Assembly (NCBI RefSeq): GCF_900089775.1
Contig: NZ_FLOB01000015.1
Coordinates: 27,950 to 91,949 of the forward strand
Direction: 5' to 3'
DNA: 64,000 nt
From: Marinomonas spartinae
GTDB taxonomy: Bacteria > Pseudomonadota > Gammaproteobacteria > Pseudomonadales > Marinomonadaceae
The notes under the pieces are model-generated. The model ran no database searches and was not told the origin of the DNA. It saw only the letters and a program-made list of their open reading frames with translations. This document shows, piece by piece, positions 57,797-64,000 of this stretch (position 1 is its first letter; each line of letters begins with the position of its first letter). The translations under genes were made by a program, and so were the position numbers.

Positions 57797-58927
57797 ATGT
57801 CTGCAGTCAATAAAGTACTTATCGTTGGTGGTGGTTTCTCAGGAATGGCAACCGCCATTGAATTACGCAAACACGATATCGAAGCGGATCTGGTTGAACT
57901 GGACACCTCATGGCGCCCAGAAGGTGCTGGCATTTCCTTAGGTGCGGCCACTCTACGAGCATTAGAGAAACTTGGTGTGTATGAGGAATTTGAAAAAGAA
58001 GGTCATCACTCTACCGGAGCTGACTTATTAGCACCACATGGCGCCCTAATTGCTCATATTTCTGGCGGCGGCGTAGAAGGCTCGGAGGTAACGGGCGAAG
58101 GTGCAATTTTGCGTCCTAAACTTGGCAAGATCCTTTCCAATAAAGTGCTCGAGCTGGGGACCAATGTGTTCTTAGGCAACAGCTTTGAGACCATCGAACA
58201 AGACGAACATCAGGTTCATGTCACCTTTTTAGATGGCACGAAAAAAGATTATGACTTAGTGATTGGTGCCGAAGGGCTGCACTCTAAGCTAAGAGGCCAA
58301 TTCTTCCCTAATGCTCCGACTCCAGAATACGTTGGACAAGGTGTATGGCGCGCCGTTATTCCAAGGCCAAGCGAAATCAACAGCACCAGAATATGGCTTT
58401 CGGATGACGTCAAAATTGGAGTGAATCCTTGTTCTGATGCCAATATGTATATGTTCATTACTGAAAGTCGTCCTACGAAAGATCACATCGATCCAATCCT
58501 ATGGACAAATATCATGGCGGATCTCATCAAACCATTTCCAGACCCAGCTTTACAGGCACTTATTCCCCACCTTTTCGAAGAGGGAGCAAATATCGACTAT
58601 CGCCCTTTGTTCAATCTATTAATGCCTGCACCTTGGAATAAAGGTCGCATCGTGTTGATTGGCGATTCCGTCGCTGCAACGACGCCCCATCTAGCATCCG
58701 GTGCTTGTATCGGTATAGAAAGCGGCATAGTTCTGGCGGACGAATTACACCGTCAAAGCACACTTCAAGCCGCACTAGATGCCTTTCACGAAAGACGCTT
58801 TAAACGCTGTGAACTTGTGGTGAAAAACTCAGCTCGCTTGTCCGAAATCGAAATTCAACACGGTGATAAGCAAGAGCATGGTCAATTAATGAAAACCTCT
58901 TTCCAAGCAATGGCACAGGCCATTTAA
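57797..58927 (+). CDS. FAD-dependent aromatic monooxygenase (class A)
   Basis: A 376-residue flavin hydroxylase: N-terminal VLIVGGGFSGMATAIELRK (GxGxxG), the DG-like motif YDLVIGAEGLHSKLR and the GD motif IVLIGDSVAATTPHLASGA, the three signatures of p-hydroxybenzoate-hydroxylase-type enzymes. It uses NAD(P)H and oxygen to hydroxylate a phenolic ring, preparing it for cleavage. AGAGG is upstream of the ATG. It lies 45 bases after the hydrolase gene and 21 before the dioxygenase-like gene, consistent with one operon. Confidence 0.9.
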   Translation: MSAVNKVLIVGGGFSGMATAIELRKHDIEADLVELDTSWRPEGAGISLGAATLRALEKLGVYEEFEKEGHHSTGADLLAPHGALIAHISGGGVEGSEVTGEGAILRPKLGKILSNKVLELGTNVFLGNSFETIEQDEHQVHVTFLDGTKKDYDLVIGAEGLHSKLRGQFFPNAPTPEYVGQGVWRAVIPRPSEINSTRIWLSDDVKIGVNPCSDANMYMFITESRPTKDHIDPILWTNIMADLIKPFPDPALQALIPHLFEEGANIDYRPLFNLLMPAPWNKGRIVLIGDSVAATTPHLASGACIGIESGIVLADELHRQSTLQAALDAFHERRFKRCELVVKNSARLSEIEIQHGDKQEHGQLMKTSFQAMAQAI

Positions 58928-58948
58928 GTCATACACAAGGAGCATTAC

Positions 58949-59887
58949 ATGAACATAATTGGCCTTGAAACCTTAGTTTTTCAAGTAGATGACATAGAGG
59001 CTTGCCATGAGTTTTTAACCGACTATGGCTTGAACTGCGTGAATACTTCGGCGCCTATCAGCCGCTACGAAGCACTTGATGGCACAGCCATAGAAATTTG
59101 CCTTGGACATCACCCTACTGCGCCGAGGAATGGTTTGCCCTCCCCAAGCCTGATCGAAACTATTTACGCTGTCGAAAAGCAAAGTGACTTAGATGAGATT
59201 CGCCAAGAACTTGAGAAAGATCGCCAAGTCTCGGTTGATGAGCACGGTGTATTGCATTCTATTGACGATGAAAAATTTGCCCTTGCCTTTAAAATCACCG
59301 AACGACGCCCGATTGAGGCACCGAATGATTTAACCAACGCACCAGGCCACCCCGCCCAACGACCAGTGAATAAGGTCGCGGTTGACCCTGAAATGTCGGC
59401 CAAGCCTCGTACTCTCTCCCATGTGGTGTACTTCGTTAATGATGCCGACAAAGCCGAGGCCTTTTATCAACGTTTGGGCTTTAGAACGACCGATAAATTC
59501 CAAGGTGTAGGACCATTTATGCGACCAGCAGGCTCAGACGATCATCACTGTTTGTTCATGATTCAAACCCCTCCTTTCGTCAAAGGCTGTGAGCATTTCA
59601 CCTTCCACATGGGCAGTGGCACTGAAGTGTTAGTCGCAGGGACACGATTCAAAGAAAAAGGTTACCAAAGCTTTTGGGGGCCAGGGCGTCATCTATTTGG
59701 CTCTAATTGGTTTTGGTATTTCAACAGCCCACTGGGTTGCCATATTGAATACGATGCAGATATGGACAAACACGATGACACATGGGCCGTTCGACAAGCG
59801 CCAATGTCTGCCGATACCTCGCAGCTTTTTTTGTTCTCAGCAAAAGACAAATGGGCACCAGGTGGAGCACCACCAGAAAAACACTGA
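58949..59887 (+). CDS. Two-domain VOC protein, extradiol dioxygenase-like
   Basis: A 312-residue protein with two VOC modules, the size of type I extradiol ring-cleavage dioxygenases. The C-terminal module has the expected iron ligands: His in PRTLSHVVYFVNDAD, His in CEHFTFHMGSG and Glu in GCHIEYDADMD. It would open a catechol- or trihydroxybenzene-type ring next to the hydroxyls. AAGGAG precedes the ATG. The FAD hydroxylase and FAH-family hydrolase on either side support ring cleavage. Confidence 0.85.
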   Translation: MNIIGLETLVFQVDDIEACHEFLTDYGLNCVNTSAPISRYEALDGTAIEICLGHHPTAPRNGLPSPSLIETIYAVEKQSDLDEIRQELEKDRQVSVDEHGVLHSIDDEKFALAFKITERRPIEAPNDLTNAPGHPAQRPVNKVAVDPEMSAKPRTLSHVVYFVNDADKAEAFYQRLGFRTTDKFQGVGPFMRPAGSDDHHCLFMIQTPPFVKGCEHFTFHMGSGTEVLVAGTRFKEKGYQSFWGPGRHLFGSNWFWYFNSPLGCHIEYDADMDKHDDTWAVRQAPMSADTSQLFLFSAKDKWAPGGAPPEKH

Positions 59888-59923
59888 TCGCCAACAATGT
59901 TCATAAACGTAACGAGAGAGATC

Positions 59924-60271
59924 ATGGCAACACTCCTCTATTTATGTCCGTTAGACGAACTAAAAGACAAAACAACCATGGGGGTTGACCCGTTTAGCAC
60001 AGGGTCAGATACGCTCTTTGCCGTTTATAAAGAGGAACAGGTATATCTCTATAAAAACCAATGTCCTCACGAACCTGTGAGCTTGGAATATAAGAAAAAT
60101 CGGTTCCTCTCAAAAGATAAGAAAAACATTATTTGTTATGCCCATGGTGCACGGTTTGAGCCCACCACAGGGCTCTGCATATATGGGCCTTGCTTAGGTA
60201 AAAGATTGGTCAAAGTCAATTTTCAGTTAATCGACAACAACCTCTACCTAGAACAAGACACCATCGCCTAG
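59924..60271 (+). CDS. Rieske [2Fe-2S] protein
   Basis: A 115-residue single-domain Rieske protein with ligands in CPHEPVS and CYAHGARFEPTTG (C-x-H and C-x2-H). The spacing of about 30 residues between the two motifs is longer than usual because of a lysine-rich insert (KKNRFLSKDKKN). The ATG at 59924 with GAGAGATC upstream is preferred over an ATG nine codons earlier. It may be a ferredoxin-type electron carrier for an oxygenase; no reductase gene is adjacent. Confidence 0.85.
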   Translation: MATLLYLCPLDELKDKTTMGVDPFSTGSDTLFAVYKEEQVYLYKNQCPHEPVSLEYKKNRFLSKDKKNIICYAHGARFEPTTGLCIYGPCLGKRLVKVNFQLIDNNLYLEQDTIA

Positions 60272-60305
60272 CAAGCAACAACAATAAGAATAAAAGGACA
60301 AAGGT

Positions 60306-61298
60306 ATGAAATTAGCGAGTCTACAATCCTCTCATTCAGATGGCCTACTGATACTGGTTTCTAAAGACATGAGCCAAGCATCGTTAGTCACTGACATTGC
60401 ACCAACCCTACAATATGCCATTAACCATTGGCAGCAGCTCGAAACCTCATTGCAAGCACGCTACGAGTTGTTAAATAAGGGGGAAGATCACAATGCTTTC
60501 CCCTTCCACCCACAACAAACCACCGCTCCTTTGCCAAAAACCTATCAATGGCTAGATGGTTCTGCCTTTCTAAACCACTCTGATCTGATGCAAAAAGCCT
60601 TTCATCTCGATCCTATTGTTGGCGCCGACAAGACACCACTTATGTATCAAGGCGCTGGGGATGATTTTTTGGGCGGTTATGATCCAATCATTGCCATCAG
60701 TGAAGATCACGGCATTGATTTCGAAGGCGAAGTGGCAGTCATCGTCGATGACGTGCCCATGGGATGCGGCAAGCAAGAGAGCCTAGGACACATTAAGTTA
60801 ATCGTACAGCTAAACGATATCAGCCTGCGTGCCTTTGCACCTAAAGAGATGAAAACAGGCTTCGGCTTCATTCAAGCCAAACCATCTACCAGCTTTGCCC
60901 CCATCGCCATTACCCCAGATGAGCTGGGTGATGCTTGGCAGGATGGACGCATTCATTTACCGCTACAAGTTACATGGAATAACCAGTGGTTCGGGCACCC
61001 AAATGGTCGCGAAATGAGTTTCGGTTTTCACCAGCTAGTTTCCCATGCAGCGAAAACTCGCAAGCTCAGTGCTGGCAGCATTATTGGCTCTGGCACTCTC
61101 TCCAATGCTGATCGAGAAGCAGGCTCTGCTTGTATTTCTGAACGTCGAGCCATTGAAATGATTGCCAATCAAGGTGTGCCATCGACAGAATTTATGAAAT
61201 TCGGTGACCGTATCCAAATGGATATATTAGACGAAAGCGGACAGTCGATGTTCGGTGGAATCGATCAATTCGTGCAACCCTACTCCCCTAAGAATTAA
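60306..61298 (+). CDS. Fumarylacetoacetate hydrolase (FAH) family protein
   Basis: A 330-residue FAH-fold enzyme. The metal site is visible as GIDFEGEVAVIVDDVP (Glu-x-Glu) with later GRIHLPLQVTWNNQ and SAGSIIGSGTLSN. Members hydrate or hydrolyse the acyl products of ring cleavage. AAAGG precedes the ATG. Position after the dioxygenase and Rieske genes suggests it acts on the ring-opened product. Confidence 0.88.
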   Translation: MKLASLQSSHSDGLLILVSKDMSQASLVTDIAPTLQYAINHWQQLETSLQARYELLNKGEDHNAFPFHPQQTTAPLPKTYQWLDGSAFLNHSDLMQKAFHLDPIVGADKTPLMYQGAGDDFLGGYDPIIAISEDHGIDFEGEVAVIVDDVPMGCGKQESLGHIKLIVQLNDISLRAFAPKEMKTGFGFIQAKPSTSFAPIAITPDELGDAWQDGRIHLPLQVTWNNQWFGHPNGREMSFGFHQLVSHAAKTRKLSAGSIIGSGTLSNADREAGSACISERRAIEMIANQGVPSTEFMKFGDRIQMDILDESGQSMFGGIDQFVQPYSPKN

Positions 61299-61307
61299 GG
61301 AGAAACT

Positions 61308-62096
61308 ATGAAACCTTCAAAAAACAGACGTATCGTCGACTTATCCGTCACCTTAGACAACAACCCATACACTGACCCACCACCACTACTACCTAAAATT
61401 GAGTACACCGATCACCAACAAGGCTGGCCGGAAATGGCAGGCATGTTTCCAGGGTTAAAAAAAGAAGATCTACCTGGTAACGAAGCGTGGGCGGTGGAAA
61501 AAATGCAAATCAGTGCCCATAACGGCACTCACATGGACTCACCTTGGCATTATGCGTCTACCACCGATGGCGGCAAGCCTGCGTATGGCATTGATGAGTT
61601 GCCCTTGGATTGGTGTTTGCAGCCAGGCGTCAAACTCGACTTTCGCGACTTTCCAGATGGGCATGTGATTAGTGCAGTGGAAATAGAAGCGGAACTAAAA
61701 CGCATCAATCATGACCTTCAGCCACTCGATATTGTTCTAGTGAACACCCGCGCAGGTGCAATTTATGGCGAGCCAGGGTATCTAGAAGCTGGTGTAGGTA
61801 TTGGAAAAGACGCCACCATGTATCTGCTAGAGCGCGGCGTTCGCATTGTCGGAACCGATGCTTGGAGCTGGGATGCTCCCTTCAAATACACCCGAGAACG
61901 CTTCGCTGAATCAGGAGACGCGTCTATTATCTGGGAAGGCCATAAAGCGGGCCGAAACATCGGCTACGGCCAAATGGAAAAACTGTCCAACTTAGAATCC
62001 CTTCCTGCAAATGGTTTTTTCGTCTCTTGCTTCCCTTACAAAATCAAACATGCATCAGCGGGGTTTATTAGAGCAGTCGCCATTTTTAATGATTAA
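61308..62096 (+). CDS. Cyclase-family (kynurenine formamidase-like) hydrolase
   Basis: A 262-residue metal-dependent hydrolase of the cyclase family. The diagnostic HNGTHMDSPWHY motif is present, plus GTDAWSWDAPF and the C-terminal conserved FFVSCFPYKIKHASAGF. Relatives hydrolyse amides, lactones or act as polyketide cyclases. AAGGAG precedes the ATG, ten bases after the FAH gene stop. In this operon it may open a lactone or act on a ring-fission product. Confidence 0.87.
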   Translation: MKPSKNRRIVDLSVTLDNNPYTDPPPLLPKIEYTDHQQGWPEMAGMFPGLKKEDLPGNEAWAVEKMQISAHNGTHMDSPWHYASTTDGGKPAYGIDELPLDWCLQPGVKLDFRDFPDGHVISAVEIEAELKRINHDLQPLDIVLVNTRAGAIYGEPGYLEAGVGIGKDATMYLLERGVRIVGTDAWSWDAPFKYTRERFAESGDASIIWEGHKAGRNIGYGQMEKLSNLESLPANGFFVSCFPYKIKHASAGFIRAVAIFND

Positions 62097-62142
62097 GTAA
62101 TTTTTTATATAAAGCTCAACAATAAAAATAAGAGAGAATAAA

Positions 62143-63429
62143 ATGAAAAAAACAATAATAGCACTATGCGCTCTTTCACCATTAGCCCATGCAGATAATA
62201 CTTTGGGCGATTTTTTCACCAAAAGTAAATATGATGTAACAATCGAAAGTGTCTATCAAGGAATAAAAAGCGGACGCTATGATAAAACAGGCAAAGCAAA
62301 TCTAACAAACTGGGTAAAAGCAGCAGCATTCGACTTTACCTCACCAGATGAAAATGTCTTTGGCTTTAATTTTGGGCTTTACGCCGTTGGCCCAATCAGG
62401 TATGGACCAGCTTTTTACAATAAAAAAGTATTAAAATATAGAATAAAACCTAATGGAGAATACGTAGCAGAAGGCTTTTCTAAGGTCTCTCATGCTGTGT
62501 TGACACAACACTTTAAGGTTAATGGCTTTGACACTCACCTGTATGAAGGGCTACGGGTACTAAGAGATTTTGGGGCACTGAACCGAGAAGATGAAGTTAT
62601 CGAAAGTGCCTACTATGGTCTAACAGGTGAAACAAAATCCAAAAATTGGCTAATAAAAGGTGGCTATTTAACTCAATATTCAGATTCAAATGCTTCTAGC
62701 CGTGCTGATTTTAAAACCAAAGAAGGTATTGATATTGACTACATCAATACCTTAGACGTCACATACAAACACAATAACCACTCTTATCGATACGTCATTG
62801 GTGAAGGGCAAGACTATCTACGCAGTCAAATTTTTGAATATGCCTACCGTTTTTCCAACAAAAGACTCTCTTCTAAACTCTTTTATGTCAACGCTCTAGA
62901 AAACTATAAAAATATGAGTGCTAGGAACAAAATGTTTGATAAACAAGCTTATTTAGCGCAAATCAAAGCTGAATTTTTTTACCCCTCTGATTACCTTGCT
63001 CTAGGCTACAGTTACACAAAAGCAAATAGAGCCTACGGCTTAGGGAGCTTTGAAAATGACCTTGCCTCCGGTACCAAAGGTAATAACGTTAATCTAACCC
63101 ACGCTTTTACAAAAGATTTTAACTTCAACAATGAAAACCTACTGGCGGCTATCTACTTCCATACCTTTAATGAAAGCTATAAAGCAGGCTTTTTAGCTCG
63201 TTATGGTTTTGGGTTTCATTATAAAGGCGCTCGCTTGCATGAATATGAAGTGGGACTTGTCAGCATTTACACCCCTCAACAAGTCAAAGGTTTGACACTC
63301 CTTTTAGCCGTCACCCCTAACAATAGCTTTAGAAGGGGCTTCGATAACAACCCCTATCTAGATGCCAATGGAAAAGCCTCTAACTTTAATGGCTCATCCG
63401 TTTTAGGGAAAGTAATATACAAATTCTAA
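62143..63429 (+). CDS. OprD-like outer-membrane porin
   Basis: A 428-residue protein with a signal peptide ending near PLAHADNT and a beta-rich body of many alternating aromatic strands, ending in VLGKVIYKF with the terminal Phe of outer-membrane barrels. The N-terminal FFTKSKYDVTIESVYQG and KAAAFDFTSP segments match the OprD/OccK-type family of specific channels for organic acids and aromatics. AGAGAG precedes the ATG. It is the last gene of the catabolic operon and probably admits the substrate. Confidence 0.85.
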   Translation: MKKTIIALCALSPLAHADNTLGDFFTKSKYDVTIESVYQGIKSGRYDKTGKANLTNWVKAAAFDFTSPDENVFGFNFGLYAVGPIRYGPAFYNKKVLKYRIKPNGEYVAEGFSKVSHAVLTQHFKVNGFDTHLYEGLRVLRDFGALNREDEVIESAYYGLTGETKSKNWLIKGGYLTQYSDSNASSRADFKTKEGIDIDYINTLDVTYKHNNHSYRYVIGEGQDYLRSQIFEYAYRFSNKRLSSKLFYVNALENYKNMSARNKMFDKQAYLAQIKAEFFYPSDYLALGYSYTKANRAYGLGSFENDLASGTKGNNVNLTHAFTKDFNFNNENLLAAIYFHTFNESYKAGFLARYGFGFHYKGARLHEYEVGLVSIYTPQQVKGLTLLLAVTPNNSFRRGFDNNPYLDANGKASNFNGSSVLGKVIYKF

Positions 63430-63736
63430 TCCTCTGTCTAAAAAGCTCAACACAAGGGTAGATAGGTTTATCCATATCTACCCTTTTAACTCACCATCTT
63501 TGAAAAGATACATTCAGACCAATCAACACCTTGCTATTGGATTTGCGCCGATGCGTTGGGCCTGCGAAACAGGCGCAAGCGAATACAATGGCAAATCTGC
63601 TAGTCTGTCATAGAGAGCCCCATACGACCATCGTCGATGCTGAGCGCCTGCGGCGAATCAAGAGTCAATTCTGAACGCCTGTGGCGAGTAAAAGGCGGGT
63701 AGGATCAGGTGGTTCAACGCCTTGACCCCCTCCCAA

Positions 63737-63805
63737 CCTCCCCCTTGGCAAGGGGGAGGAGTAAACAGTAAATCTTCTGTCCCCTCCCCTTTTTAAGGGG
63801 AGGGG
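63737..63805. repeat. Two GC-rich palindromic elements
   Basis: CCTCCCCCTT-GGC-AAGGGGGAGG (63737-63759) and CCCCTCCCCTT-TTT-AAGGGGAGGGG (63781-63805) are near-identical hairpins 21 bases apart. They look like a dispersed extragenic palindrome family and could also stop transcription reading out of the porin gene. Confidence 0.7.
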
Positions 63806-63825
63806 TTAAAAAAGCTTGAGACAAG

Positions 63826-63864
63826 AAAAAGCCCTGAAAGGATAACCTATCAGGGCCTTCTTAT
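63826..63864. terminator. Rho-independent terminator
   Basis: GCCCTGA and TCAGGGC form a stem with a 12-base loop, followed by a T-containing tail. It lies after the repeat cluster and before the last partial gene. Confidence 0.7.
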
Positions 63865-63982
63865 TTAAAATCTTCATACCGTCCCAATAAGTGTGTCTGA
63901 CAAGGTGTTGTAATAGATGCCTCTCTCTCATTAAATGATTTTATTTCGACCAAAAAACAAGCCATTTAACAAAAGAGAGACT

Positions 63983-64000
63983 ATGGATACTTTAAAACTA
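63983..64000 (+). CDS. Possible start of a gene cut by the window end
   Basis: AGAGAG is followed by ATG GAT ACT TTA AAA CTA (MDTLKL), open to the end of the window. Only six codons are visible, so nothing can be said about the product. Confidence 0.35.

Larger units (their letters stand above)
63430..63982. other. Noncoding region with palindromic repeats at the end of the operon
   Basis: About 550 bases with no supported gene. They hold an imperfect direct repeat (CTGAGCGCCTGCGGCGAATC at 63650 and CTGAACGCCTGTGGCGAGTA at 63671), two GC-rich palindromes listed separately and a terminator near 63826. The character is that of an extragenic repeat cluster. Confidence 0.55.

Overview
The window reads as the chromosome of a marine gammaproteobacterium, most likely Marinomonas or a close relative in the Oceanospirillales. 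The main clues are a LodA/LodB-type quinoprotein oxidase pair (a family first described in Marinomonas), the moderate-to-low GC content, and the relatives suggested by several proteins. This is inferred from protein content; no rRNA or tRNA gene lies in the window.

Layout. 1-11074: a peptide or amide utilisation locus with two M20 peptidases, a five-gene Opp/Dpp-type ABC importer, a divergent LysR regulator, D-serine dehydratase and an amidase. 11247-25760: two exporters, a sodium-symporter-like protein, the lodB-like/lodA-like pair with an unknown upstream gene, regulators, a chemoreceptor and an azoreductase/LysR pair. 25963-38434: mostly core genes (glgP, an ABC-F ATPase behind a possible leader ORF, alkC, a diguanylate cyclase, ilvY/ilvC, modF). 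38557-39587: a small AT-rich accessory patch with a Tse2-like toxin and its probable immunity gene, next to a broken StbDE-type toxin-antitoxin module.

39673-43024: a eukaryote-like (class 2) isoleucyl-tRNA synthetase gene preceded by what looks like a complete transcription attenuator. It has a 24-codon leader peptide with five consecutive Ile codons, mutually exclusive 1:2, 2:3 and 3:4 hairpins, and a terminator before the synthetase start. This is the cleanest undescribed-looking regulatory system in the window. It would switch on a probably inhibitor-resistant IleRS when charged tRNA-Ile runs low.

43196-47552: a secreted M4 metalloprotease, an AphA phosphatase, and soxR divergent from a VOC-family gene, with a SoxR box inside a 19-bp promoter spacer.

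47571-63429: a large catabolic island. The minus-strand half has a TetR regulator, a GMC oxidoreductase, an MFS transporter, a fused beta-alpha C-glycoside deglycosidase-like protein, a Gfo/Idh/MocA oxidoreductase and a TIM-barrel isomerase. The plus-strand half has a C-C hydrolase, a FAD monooxygenase, an extradiol-type dioxygenase, a Rieske protein, a FAH-family hydrolase, a cyclase-family hydrolase and an OprD-like porin. A NodD-like LysR gene sits between the halves. Together they suggest uptake, 3-oxidation and C-deglycosylation of an aryl C-glycoside, followed by ring hydroxylation and cleavage of the aglycone, possibly a flavonoid. Gene families are read from sequence; the substrate and the joint pathway are inference.
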